Origin: Rhodospirillaceae bacterium
GTDB taxonomy: Bacteria; Pseudomonadota; Alphaproteobacteria; Rhodospirillales; Magnetospirillaceae
Direction: 5' to 3'
NCBI GenBank assembly: GCA_030151865.1
Contig: JASLCK010000008.1
Location: forward strand, 1 to 8,520
Length of the DNA: 8,520 bases
A program made the translations under genes and the position numbers. Under the pieces are notes generated by a model. It saw only the letters and a list, made by a program, of their open reading frames with translations. It made no database searches and had not been told where the DNA came from. Positions 1 through 6,118 of this stretch are shown here, in pieces (the first letter of the stretch is position 1; every line of letters begins with the position of its first letter).

Positions 1-449
1 TGCATGTTGGTGGCGTCCGACGAAGCGACCCCTGGTTCGGTCATGCAAAAGGCCGAACGGATTGATCCGTCCAAGAGAGGCTTCAGCCAGCGGTCTTTTT
101 GAGCGATCGAGCCATACTTGACCAGCACTTCCATGTTGCCGGTGTCGGGGGCGTTGCAGTTGAAGACCTCCGGGGCGATGTAGGATCGCCCGGTGATTTC
201 AGCCAGCGGAGCATAATCGCGGTTGGACAGACCGGGGCCATACTCTTCCTCGGGCAGGAACAGGTTCCAAAGACCGGCGGCTTTGGCCTTGGCTTTCAGA
301 TCCTGCATCACCGGCGGGACAATCCAGGGAGTCGGCGCGTCTGACAATTGGCGGAAATAGACTGGTTCAGCAGGGATGACCTCGCGGTTCATGAAGTCCG
401 TCAGTCGGGCGATGTAATCCTGGGCCTTCGCCGAATATGCAAAATCCAT
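1..449 (-). CDS. Acyl-CoA dehydrogenase, ACAD10/11-like (N-terminal 149 residues, cut by window edge)
   Basis: Flavoenzyme that introduces the alpha-beta double bond into an acyl-CoA, passing electrons to ETF; a cytoplasmic fatty-acid or related acyl catabolism role is expected. Only the N-terminal helical domain and the start of the middle beta domain are present; the gene runs off the left edge. Seen directly: an opening typical of the family (MDFAYSAKAQDYIARLTDFM), then GLWNLFLPEEEYGPGLSN at about 59-76, FNCNAPDTGNMEVL at 96-109, which is characteristic of the ACAD10/11-like group, and CMTEPGVASSDATN at 135-148, the flavin/substrate-contacting segment. The chosen ATG matches the usual family start and has GGAAG about 7 bases upstream. 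An in-frame ATG at 473 would add eight residues (MAWKRKIR) and is less likely. The catalytic glutamate lies outside the window, so substrate range cannot be judged. The gene diverges from the LysR-type regulator at 568. Confidence 0.9.
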   Translation of the reverse strand, partial: MDFAYSAKAQDYIARLTDFMNREVIPAEPVYFRQLSDAPTPWIVPPVMQDLKAKAKAAGLWNLFLPEEEYGPGLSNRDYAPLAEITGRSYIAPEVFNCNAPDTGNMEVLVKYGSIAQKDRWLKPLLDGSIRSAFCMTEPGVASSDATNM

Positions 450-519
450 CCTGATCTTCCGCTTCCAAGCCATCGGCGATGCGCGCCGGGGTTGCCGTGT
501 TGTCTCCACTTTATGGACG

Positions 520-540
520 TGATTAAATGAATCAAATGAT
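520..540. promoter_or_regulatory. Candidate LysR-type operator in the divergent gap
   Basis: Two touching dyads lie in the short gap between the acyl-CoA dehydrogenase and the LysR gene. The first is TGATT-N5-AATCA at 520-534; the second is ATCA-AA-TGAT at 531-540. LysR-type regulators usually bind AT-rich interrupted dyads (often T-N11-A) between themselves and a divergent target, so position and form fit. Assignment to this regulator is inference. The first dyad has a T-N13-A spacing rather than the textbook N11. Confidence 0.4.
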
Positions 541-567
541 GTGTTCTCATGCTCAACTATAAATTCT

Positions 568-1476
568 ATGCATATTAATCGGCTCGATCTGAATCTGTTC
601 GTGGTGCTGGATGCCATATATTCCGAAGGCAGCATCACCCGTGCCGCCCGCAGTCTGAACCTGACACAACCGGCGCTCAGCCATGCCTTGGGGCGGTTGC
701 GGGTGATCCTCAATGACCCCTTGTTCACCCGGCAGGGGCACCAGATGACCCCGACGCCCTTGGCCCGATCATTGATTGGACCGGTGCGCCATTCCCTGAA
801 AACCCTGGCAGCCAGCGTGCAACAGGCGACGGCGTTTGATCCTGGGGCGGCCGAGCGGTTGTTCACCATCGGTTTGCGCGATGTTCTGGAAGCCAAGGTG
901 CTGCCCGCCTTGATGGCGCAAGTCAAACAGGTGGCGCCAGGGGTCGATATCGCTTCGGTCCGGGCCGAGCGGCGGGATTTAGAGTCGGAATTGGCGGCAG
1001 GCACCCTGGATTTGGCCGTGGATGTGTTGCTGAACCTGCCCAAAACCATCCGCCGCCAACAATTGCTGCGAGACAATCAGGTGGTGGTGGTGCGGCGCGG
1101 CCACCCTCTGGTGGGCTGTGATCTTGACCTTGAGACCTATCTGCGGCTCGATCATGTGCTGGTGTCGTCGCGGCAAAAGGGTTTGGGTCTGGAAGATATG
1201 GCCTTGGCCCGCATCAACCGGCACCGGCATGTTGCCTTGCGCTGCCAGCAATATTTTGCCGCCTGTCGGGTGGTCAGCGACAGTGATCTGATCCTGACAA
1301 TGCCCGGCAATTATGCCGACACTGCCAATCAGGGCTTGCCCAATCGGATCTTCCCGCTGCCCGTGCCGATGCCATCTCTCGACATCTACCTTTATTGGCA
1401 CGAAAACGTGGATGCTGACCCGGCCAACATCTGGATTCGCGGCCTTCTCGAAGAGATATTGCGTGCCATGGTTTGA
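568..1476 (+). CDS. LysR-family transcriptional regulator
   Basis: DNA-binding regulator of 302 residues, the normal LTTR length. An N-terminal winged helix-turn-helix covers about residues 4-63: LDLNLFVVLDAIYSEGSITR, then AARSLNLTQPALSHALGRLR with the recognition helix at roughly 33-45, then DPLFTRQGHQMTPT. The rest (about 90-298) is the periplasmic-binding-protein-like effector domain; the DPLFTR...MTPTP form resembles the NahR/NodD side of the family. The effector is unknown. I chose ATG 568 because MHINRLDLNLF aligns with usual LTTR starts; a GTG at 541 would add nine residues. There is no Shine-Dalgarno before 568, but TATAAA at 558-563 is close enough that the message could start at or next to the AUG (leaderless). 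The likely target is the divergent acyl-CoA dehydrogenase, from its position. No convincing terminator follows. Confidence 0.93.
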   Translation: MHINRLDLNLFVVLDAIYSEGSITRAARSLNLTQPALSHALGRLRVILNDPLFTRQGHQMTPTPLARSLIGPVRHSLKTLAASVQQATAFDPGAAERLFTIGLRDVLEAKVLPALMAQVKQVAPGVDIASVRAERRDLESELAAGTLDLAVDVLLNLPKTIRRQQLLRDNQVVVVRRGHPLVGCDLDLETYLRLDHVLVSSRQKGLGLEDMALARINRHRHVALRCQQYFAACRVVSDSDLILTMPGNYADTANQGLPNRIFPLPVPMPSLDIYLYWHENVDADPANIWIRGLLEEILRAMV

Positions 1477-1514
1477 CCGAGTGGCTGATAAAAATCACCG
1501 GGAACAGCACTTTT

Positions 1515-1628
1515 ATGAAACATGAAACATATCCCGATTATTTTCGAACCATCGGCTTAATACGTTAGGTTTTATTTATTTATTCAGACTATTTATCTTT
1601 CGATCCGCGGTGTAACATAAATGGATAT
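1515..1628 (+). promoter_or_regulatory. AT-rich leader/promoter region of the sensor cyclase, with a tandem heptamer
   Basis: This stretch between the LysR gene and the sensor cyclase is clearly more AT-rich than its surroundings. It holds a tandem ATGAAAC repeat (1515-1521 and 1522-1528) and a TTTA run at about 1571-1583. The promoter of the next gene presumably lies here, but I cannot pick one -35/-10 pair with confidence. A four-codon frame (ATG GAT ATG TGA, 1621-1632) overlaps the GTG start of the next gene and may be chance. Confidence 0.3.
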
Positions 1629-3272
1629 GTGATTTTATGGCGTGTTCCCGTGGGTAGGCTTTTCTTCTCCTTATTGTTGGCGTTACTGGGGTGGGGGTGT
1701 GCATCCGCAGGTCCGGTATGGGCTGAAAAACCCCTGCGATCGGTAACGATTCAACTGAAATGGCAGCACCAGGCTCAGTTCGCCGGATATTATGCGGCGG
1801 TCCAGCAGGGCTATTTCAGTCAGGCCGGTCTTGATGTCACCCTGAAGCCGACCCTGCCCGCCGAAGATCCGGTGGCGGCGGTGATCAATGGCAAGGCCGA
1901 TTTTGGCATCGGCAGCGCTGAATTGATTCTCGAGCGGGCCAAAGGATCGCCCGTAGTGGCGGTGGCGGCAATTTTTCAGCATTCGCCCTTTATCCTGCTG
2001 GCGCGGCCAGATATCCGTAATATTCATGATCTGGCTGGACGCCGGGTCATGTTGGAACCCAATTCGGCCGAGTTGGTCGCCTATCTGGCGTCGCAACATG
2101 TGCCGTTGGAAAGCCTGAAAATTCAACCGCACAACGGTGATCCGCTGTCCTTGCGCGATGGCCGGATTGACGCCATGACCGCGTATGTCACGTCGGAACC
2201 TTATATGTTGGACAAGGTTGGGGCCTCTTATCGGATTTTTGATCCTAAGGCGGCGGGGATCGATTTTTATGGCGATACCTTGTTTACCAGCGAAAGTCTG
2301 GCCCGATCCGATCCGACCCTGGTGCGCCGGGTACGCGACTGCGTGATCAAGGGCTGGCGCTATGCCTTGGATCATCCTGACGACATGGCCGATCTGATCC
2401 ATCGGGACTATGCGCCGGACTTATCGCAGGAAGCCTTGCTGTATGAAGCGGGGGAAATCCGCAAGCTGGCCATCCCGGAAGTGGTCGATATCGGCTATAT
2501 GAGCCCGGAACGCTGGCGCTATATCCTGGATAGCTTTCAAAAAATTGGTTTAGCGCGGGGGACGGTCGATCTCGAAGATTTTCTATTCGATTATCACAAG
2601 CCGGTCGATTTGCAGCTGGTTTATGGCGGTCTGGGTTTGGCGACGGCCCTGACCTTGATCTCGGTAGCGGTAGCCGCCCGCATGCGCCGTCTGAATGCCC
2701 GGTTGGTCGAAGAAATTGATCGCCGTTCCATGCTGGAAGATGAATTGCGCCGTCAGGCGGGAACCGATTTCCTGACCGGTCTGGCCAACCGTCGTCGCTT
2801 TCTTGACCTGGGTGGTCAGGAAGTTCTCAGGGCCCGGCGTTTTCAGACCGCATTGTCGGTCATGATGATCGATATCGATCTGTTCAAACAGGTCAACGAC
2901 ACCTATGGCCATCCCGCCGGGGATCAGGTGATCCGCCGTATCGGCGAGATTTGCCGGGCGCAATTGCGCGACGTCGATCTGTTGGCCCGTTTCGGCGGTG
3001 AAGAATATGCGGTGTTGCTGCCCCATACCGCCCTGGCGCAGGCCCGCGATGTGGCCGAGCGCATTCGCGCCGCCGTCGGTGCCGAACCCCTGACCATCGG
3101 TTCGCCCGATGATCCCACCTTGGCCTTGGCCGTATCGTGCAGTATTGGCGTCGCCTGTTGTGACCATCATCAAGGTGCGGCTGGGGATGAACAGTTGGAT
3201 GCCATCCTGCAACGGGCCGACAGCGCGCTTTACCGCGCCAAGAACAACGGGCGCAATTGCGTGCGGCTTTAG
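1629..3272 (+). CDS. Membrane diguanylate cyclase with periplasmic NMT1/THI5-like sensor domain
   Basis: Predicted to make cyclic di-GMP from two GTP in response to a ligand bound outside the inner membrane. Order in 547 residues: signal sequence or anchor (about 1-32; R5 and R10, hydrophobic LFFSLLLALLGWG, possible cleavage after VWA); NMT1/THI5-like substrate-binding domain (about 37-300, opening IQLKWQHQAQFAGYYAA); one transmembrane helix at about 328-350; a short charged, probably coiled linker (351-376); GGDEF domain (about 377-547). The active-site motif is GGEEY (456-460), a functional variant of GGDEF. Metal and nucleotide residues are present: D415 and D417 in the DxDxFK motif, N423 and D432. 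The I-site RxxD (R447-D450) sits five residues before GGEEY, so product inhibition is expected. The GTG start is the first ATG/GTG/TTG start codon in the open frame and lacks a clear Shine-Dalgarno; a GTG at 1650 is an alternative. In related transport proteins such as ThiY the domain binds pyrimidine thiamine precursors, but the ligand here is unknown. No transporter genes adjoin it. Confidence 0.92.
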   Translation: MILWRVPVGRLFFSLLLALLGWGCASAGPVWAEKPLRSVTIQLKWQHQAQFAGYYAAVQQGYFSQAGLDVTLKPTLPAEDPVAAVINGKADFGIGSAELILERAKGSPVVAVAAIFQHSPFILLARPDIRNIHDLAGRRVMLEPNSAELVAYLASQHVPLESLKIQPHNGDPLSLRDGRIDAMTAYVTSEPYMLDKVGASYRIFDPKAAGIDFYGDTLFTSESLARSDPTLVRRVRDCVIKGWRYALDHPDDMADLIHRDYAPDLSQEALLYEAGEIRKLAIPEVVDIGYMSPERWRYILDSFQKIGLARGTVDLEDFLFDYHKPVDLQLVYGGLGLATALTLISVAVAARMRRLNARLVEEIDRRSMLEDELRRQAGTDFLTGLANRRRFLDLGGQEVLRARRFQTALSVMMIDIDLFKQVNDTYGHPAGDQVIRRIGEICRAQLRDVDLLARFGGEEYAVLLPHTALAQARDVAERIRAAVGAEPLTIGSPDDPTLALAVSCSIGVACCDHHQGAAGDEQLDAILQRADSALYRAKNNGRNCVRL

Positions 3273-3275
3273 AGA

Positions 3276-3325
3276 CTTTCGCATTTAAGCTGAATCAAGA
3301 ACGCGAAAGGCTCTTAAGCCAGAGC
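3276..3325. repeat. Small inverted repeats after the cyclase gene
   Basis: Directly after the cyclase stop codon lie CTTTCGC (3276-3282) with GCGAAAG (3303-3309), a 7-bp stem with a 20-base loop, and then GCTCT (3310-3314) with AGAGC (3321-3325). The word AAGCTGAA (3287-3294) recurs in the large palindrome downstream at 3391-3398, and its complement at 3382-3389. The stems may fold in the 3' untranslated region; function is unknown. Confidence 0.4.
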
Positions 3326-3339
3326 GGCGCTTGAGCCCT

Positions 3340-3358
3340 GAAAAAGCGGAGCTTTTTC
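3340..3358. terminator. Hairpin with A- and T-runs, possible terminator of the cyclase gene
   Basis: GAAAAAGC (3340-3347), a three-base loop, and GCTTTTTC (3351-3358) form a perfect 8-bp stem whose arms carry runs of A and T. Read on either strand it resembles a short intrinsic terminator, although the GC core is only two pairs, so efficiency is doubtful. Confidence 0.45.
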
Positions 3359-3373
3359 GTTCATGCACAAACT

Positions 3374-3406
3374 TAGAGGGCTTCAGCTTAAAGCTGAAGC
3401 CCTCTA
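3374..3406. repeat. Perfect 33-bp palindrome (strong hairpin)
   Basis: Arms 3374-3389 (TAGAGGGCTTCAGCTT) and 3391-3406 are exact reverse complements around a single A, so about 14 bp can pair with a small loop. No T-run follows on either strand, so it is not a classical intrinsic terminator. It may stabilise the 3' end of the cyclase message, act with Rho, or be a copy of a dispersed palindromic repeat. No second copy is present in this window. Confidence 0.7.
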
Positions 3407-3476
3407 GAGGGGGTTTCCTGATCGGAGCCAGCCGGTTTTCTGCTAGGATTGAGCGTCGTTTTCTGTCAGGTGACCC

Positions 3477-3773
3477 ATGCCCAACGATGTGCCCTCTGCA
3501 AACGTTTGTCCCGAGTGCGGTGCTGCCCCGCTGGAAATCCAGTTGGAGCGCCGTCCCGGTGTGGAACCGTCAGGACTGTCCGAAAGTGCCTGGAGCGCGG
3601 GAGCGGCTTCAATCCCTGATGGGGGGATGATCGTTGAGGGAATCGGTGCGGTGATCGATGGCCTTTCCGCCGTCGCGGGTTTGTTCGATGACACACCCAA
3701 CCCGGAAGACGAGCCCAAGGTGCTCTATTGCCGGGCCTGCGGTTATTGGCGTCCGCTGGATCCAACTCAGTAA
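3477..3773 (+). CDS. Small protein with a split zinc-ribbon (two CxxC pairs)
   Basis: Protein of 98 residues that I do not recognise as a named family. It opens with CPECG (11-15) and ends with CRACG (85-89), giving C11, C14, C85 and C88, the four ligands of a probable zinc ribbon. The two knuckles are separated by about 70 residues, far more than in a compact ribbon. The insert holds an acidic/polar stretch and a Gly/Ala/Ile-rich apolar segment (GGMIVEGIGAVIDGLSAVAG, 49-68) that might be a helix or glycine-zipper-like contact. Soluble cytoplasmic location is likely. AGGTGA lies three bases before the ATG, rather close but a clear Shine-Dalgarno. Its stop is 7 bp from the stop of the convergent gene at 3781, so the two messages probably overlap at their 3' ends. 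Confidence 0.75.
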   Translation: MPNDVPSANVCPECGAAPLEIQLERRPGVEPSGLSESAWSAGAASIPDGGMIVEGIGAVIDGLSAVAGLFDDTPNPEDEPKVLYCRACGYWRPLDPTQ

Positions 3774-3780
3774 AGGGGCG

Positions 3781-4821
3781 TCACCAGACCAGCACCTTGC
3801 GCTTCTTTTGCAGTTCGTCCATGGATTGGCGTTTGTCCTGCAACTTGGTCAGCATGACCCATTCATCAACCTTCATGAAGCGCGGCGCCAGGAACTGGTA
3901 GATCTGCGCCAACTGCTTGACGATGTGATAGGACATGGCGACTTCCACCTTGCGCCATTCCTGCAAAATATCGTCCCAGGCCATCAGGCGGACATGCAGA
4001 TCGTCGCGCCGGTCACGGATGAACAGCACCTGATTTTCCAGATTTTTCAACACTGCGATGATTTCGCCGGTTTGGGCGTCCAATTCCAGAAAGCGGCGGG
4101 AAAAATCGGCGATGGCCAGTTCGAACAGTTTGACAATCTGATCGATGCTTTGCGCCACCGACCGTTCGCGGGCATAGACTTGGCGCAGTCCGACGACCTT
4201 TTTCTGTACATCCTGAACGTGATGGAATTTGTCGCGCAGCGCTTCGATATAGGCCAGTTCGGTCGAGACTTTCTCGATGTACTGCACCATTTGTTCACGG
4301 TTCTGCCGACCAATCCCCAGCCGTTCCGCCGCCTCGCCAAAGGCGGCCTGGATGCGTTTCTTGATGGTGGGGTCTTCGGCCAGCTGAATTAATTGCTCGG
4401 GGTCGGAAATGACCTCTTCCACCCCGGTCAGCCAATTGACCAACTGCATGCTGACCCGCTGGTGGGCGATCAGCTTATGGCGGGGTGACAGTTCCCAGGT
4501 CGCTTCGCCGGTGATGATTTCCTTGGGCAGGGGATCGCCCAGACGCAGGGCAGAGACATATTTCAGCCCCTGCGACAGCAGGTCCAGCATCTGACAATCG
4601 GCTTCGCCTAGATTGAATTCGTTCTTCAGCCCGCGAAACGGCAGCAGCACTTCATTCTCGGCAATGTTGACGCACATCACCGGTTCCCCGGTATTGGGGC
4701 GAACCTGAAAAAAGCTGCCTTCCACCTTGGTGAAGAAGGGATGCTCAAAAGCCAGGAATCTCGGCAAAGCCTCGGGCGAAATGTCGCTTTGATGACCTGC
4801 CGACGAATGTGTCGTCCCCAT
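3781..4821 (-). CDS. Uncharacterised 346-residue, mostly helical (coiled-coil) protein
   Basis: I do not recognise a family. There is no signal peptide or membrane helix, so it is probably cytoplasmic. The first 20 residues are polar. Residues about 21-66 look beta-like (HPFFTKVEGSFFQVRPNTGE, then VMCVNIAENEVLLPFRGLKN), perhaps a small ligand or protein-binding domain. From about 136 to 346 it is almost entirely charged helix with heptad-like spacing (for example YIEKVSTELAYIEALRDKFH and the stretch LELDAQTGEIIAVLKNLENQ), suggesting an oligomeric coiled coil. It ends in the basic KKRKVLVW. The frame is open throughout with normal codon use, so it is a real gene. The ATG at 4821 has a GGGGGG run a few bases upstream as its only ribosome-binding candidate, and that run lies in a small dyad. 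It is transcribed in the same direction as the hydrolase operon but 277 bp away, so probably from its own promoter. Confidence 0.8.
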   Translation of the reverse strand: MGTTHSSAGHQSDISPEALPRFLAFEHPFFTKVEGSFFQVRPNTGEPVMCVNIAENEVLLPFRGLKNEFNLGEADCQMLDLLSQGLKYVSALRLGDPLPKEIITGEATWELSPRHKLIAHQRVSMQLVNWLTGVEEVISDPEQLIQLAEDPTIKKRIQAAFGEAAERLGIGRQNREQMVQYIEKVSTELAYIEALRDKFHHVQDVQKKVVGLRQVYARERSVAQSIDQIVKLFELAIADFSRRFLELDAQTGEIIAVLKNLENQVLFIRDRRDDLHVRLMAWDDILQEWRKVEVAMSYHIVKQLAQIYQFLAPRFMKVDEWVMLTKLQDKRQSMDELQKKRKVLVW

Positions 4822-4824
4822 ATG

Positions 4825-4840
4825 CGTACCCCCCGGTACG
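4825..4840 (-). promoter_or_regulatory. Dyad bracketing the ribosome-binding site of the helical protein
   Basis: CGTACC-N4-GGTACG forms a 6-bp stem; on the minus strand the loop is GGGG. This is the only purine-rich ribosome-binding candidate for the ATG at 4821, three bases downstream of the dyad. In RNA the fold would present or hide the site, so it could tune translation. Inference from position only. Confidence 0.4.
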
Positions 4841-4866
4841 GTCTGCCCAATGACATGTCAATGCGT

Positions 4867-4896
4867 TGACGCACGCCTTCGTTGAAGGTCGCGTCA
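4867..4896 (-). promoter_or_regulatory. Stem-loop in the probable 5' leader of the helical protein
   Basis: TGACGC (4867-4872) pairs with GCGTCA (4891-4896), and inside it CCTTC (4876-4880) pairs with GAAGG (4884-4888) around a three-base loop. This gives 11 base pairs with a small internal loop. A separate perfect palindrome, TGACATGTCA, lies at 4851-4860. Both would be within the leader if transcription starts near 4905. Confidence 0.4.
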
Positions 4897-4910
4897 TTAT
4901 TTCCCTGAAG

Positions 4911-4938
4911 AGTATTTGTTGGTTTGGCACATTGTCAG
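4911..4938 (-). promoter_or_regulatory. Candidate promoter of the helical protein gene
   Basis: On the minus strand CTGACA (4938-4933, 5 of 6 to TTGACA) is followed after 16 bp by AATACT (4916-4911, 4 of 6 to TATAAT). Transcription would begin near 4905, giving a leader of about 85 bases. The -35 lies in the middle of the dyad at 4924-4944. An alternative perfect TTGACA at 4861-4856 has no matching -10. Confidence 0.35.
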
Positions 4939-4944
4939 TGCCAA
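4924..4944. promoter_or_regulatory. Operator-like inverted repeat TTGGCAC-N7-GTGCCAA
   Basis: Perfect 7-bp arms (4924-4930 and 4938-4944) with a 7-base spacer, a 21-bp symmetric site typical in form of a dimeric repressor operator. It covers the -35 of the candidate promoter, so a bound protein would block it. The cognate regulator is unknown. Confidence 0.45.
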
Positions 4945-4950
4945 TTTGTC

Positions 4951-4997
4951 CGTTCGAAGCATGCGAGATGGTATCGAACGCCCCAATTTTTATTGGG
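4951..4997. repeat. Two adjacent inverted repeats
   Basis: CGTTCGA (4951-4957) with TCGAACG (4974-4980) gives a 7-bp stem and a 16-base loop. One base later CCCAAT (4982-4987) with ATTGGG (4992-4997) gives a 6-bp stem with a TTTT loop. Neither is followed by a T-run on the minus strand, so they do not look like intrinsic terminators. Confidence 0.45.
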
Positions 4998-5010
4998 TGT
5001 AAATATAGTC

Positions 5011-5050
5011 ACGGATCAGACGAATTCGCTACCGAATTTTCCTGATCCGT
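5011..5050. repeat. 40-base two-level hairpin downstream of the hydrolase gene
   Basis: ACGGATCAG (5011-5019) pairs perfectly with CTGATCCGT (5042-5050). Within the loop AATTC (5023-5027) pairs with GAATT (5034-5038) around six bases, separated from the outer stem by a 3x3 internal loop. A 9-bp direct repeat, TATTGGGTG, flanks it at 4991-4999 and 5051-5059. It could end or protect the 3' end of the hydrolase operon message, but no T-run follows on the minus strand. Confidence 0.5.
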
Positions 5051-5098
5051 TATTGGGTGCCCTGTTCTCTCTATTGCAGCGCAAAAGATGGAACTGGT

Positions 5099-6118
5099 TC
5101 AGTCTTGATGGATGTCAAGAACTTGAGCGGCGGTCCGATCGGCTCCAGACGGCAGTGGGGCTTTGGGATTGGCAATCCAGGCCAGCACGTCATCCCACAC
5201 CAGACGGGCCTGAAGATCGCGCAGCAACATATGATAGCCATTGGCATACAGCGCCTTGACCTGGGGCGCGGAGGGGTCGGGCAGGGCGTGCATGGCGCGA
5301 TAAGTCGGTTCGGCTGGCACCACTTGGTCGTTCTTGCCGTACAGCATCAAGACCGGGCCGTGCAGGTCGGCGGCCTTTTCGGCAGCTTCGTCCATCAGAT
5401 CGCACAGGCCGTGTACGGCGTCGACTCGGGTTTCCTTCAGCACCAGCGGATCGCGGCTCAAGGCCCGCAACATGTCCAGATTGTCCGACGGCATGATGTT
5501 CAGACCCTGACCGGTCAGGGTCATCCAGGGCATGGTATAGCTGGCCAGGAACAGGGCGCTGCGCTGAAAGATATTCATGTCGGCGCGGCCCCAGACGGCG
5601 GGGGCCGACAAGATGATCCCATCCACCGGCGGGGCGGCTGGGCGGGTCATGGCGGCGATGGTCACCGCGCCGCCCATACTTTCGCCCAGCAGGTAAAGCG
5701 GAGTCTGGGGATAGCGTTGGCGCAACAGCCGGGTTGCGGTGGACAGATCATCGGCCATGGCGTCAGTGCCCGCCCAATACCCGGCATCGGGAGCATGGCC
5801 AAAGCCGCGCTGGTCATAGGCGAACACCGCCACGCCCCGTTCCGACCAATATTTGCCGGGTTCGTCAAAGGCGTTGCTGTAATCGTTCATGCCGTGCAGC
5901 GCCAGGATCACTGCGCGGGGCGCACTGGGGCGATGGGGATCGGTCTGATCGTGGGGTAGCCAGGCCCGCAAGGGCAAGCTCAGACCGTCCGAGGTCTGGA
6001 TAGCGTCAGTTTCCAGGCGGGTCTGAAACATCTGGGGTCCGGGAGTTTTGATGACAGGGGCACATGCGGCTGTCAGGCCGACCTGAAGAAAGGCGATCAG
6101 GCGGCGCAGCCACTTCAT
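5099..6118 (-). CDS. Alpha/beta hydrolase, monoacylglycerol lipase/lysophospholipase-like, probable lipoprotein
   Basis: Serine hydrolase of 339 residues, likely cleaving a monoacylglycerol or lysophospholipid ester. The catalytic set is visible: nucleophile S147 in GESMGG (145-150), acid D264 in GKNDQVVP, base H296 in NGYHMLLRD, and oxyanion-hole HGMNDY (75-80). DQRGFGHAP (102-110) is also typical of this family. The N-terminus MKWLRRLIAFLQVGLTAACA has basic residues, an apolar core and a possible lipobox ending at C19 (LTAAC, with T rather than L at -3), so the enzyme probably sits lipid-anchored outside the inner membrane. Its ATG overlaps the stop of the ABC ATPase as ATGA (6115-6118), implying translational coupling. 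With an exporter-type ATPase upstream, a role in envelope lipid handling is plausible, but this is inference. Confidence 0.9.
   Translation of the reverse strand: MKWLRRLIAFLQVGLTAACAPVIKTPGPQMFQTRLETDAIQTSDGLSLPLRAWLPHDQTDPHRPSAPRAVILALHGMNDYSNAFDEPGKYWSERGVAVFAYDQRGFGHAPDAGYWAGTDAMADDLSTATRLLRQRYPQTPLYLLGESMGGAVTIAAMTRPAAPPVDGIILSAPAVWGRADMNIFQRSALFLASYTMPWMTLTGQGLNIMPSDNLDMLRALSRDPLVLKETRVDAVHGLCDLMDEAAEKAADLHGPVLMLYGKNDQVVPAEPTYRAMHALPDPSAPQVKALYANGYHMLLRDLQARLVWDDVLAWIANPKAPLPSGADRTAAQVLDIHQD

Noticed and set aside
1515..1568. A 17-codon open frame starting at the tandem ATGAAAC repeat
   Set aside because: It is very short and has no Shine-Dalgarno or recognisable peptide feature.
1683..2402. 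A 239-codon open frame antisense to the sensor domain of the cyclase
   Set aside because: Shadow of the plus-strand gene, whose signal peptide and NMT1-like domain are clear.
4924..4944. Sigma-54 promoter suggested by TGGCAC followed by GTGC
   Set aside because: The GG and GC elements are two bases off the required spacing on both strands; the symmetry fits an operator better.
4982..4997. CCCAAT-TTTT-ATTGGG as an intrinsic terminator
   Set aside because: The stem is short and AT-rich and no T-run follows on either strand.
5057..5959. A 300-codon open frame on the plus strand, antisense to the alpha/beta hydrolase
   Set aside because: The minus-strand product has a full catalytic triad and family motifs; the antisense product is low-complexity Gly/His/Gln-rich sequence.
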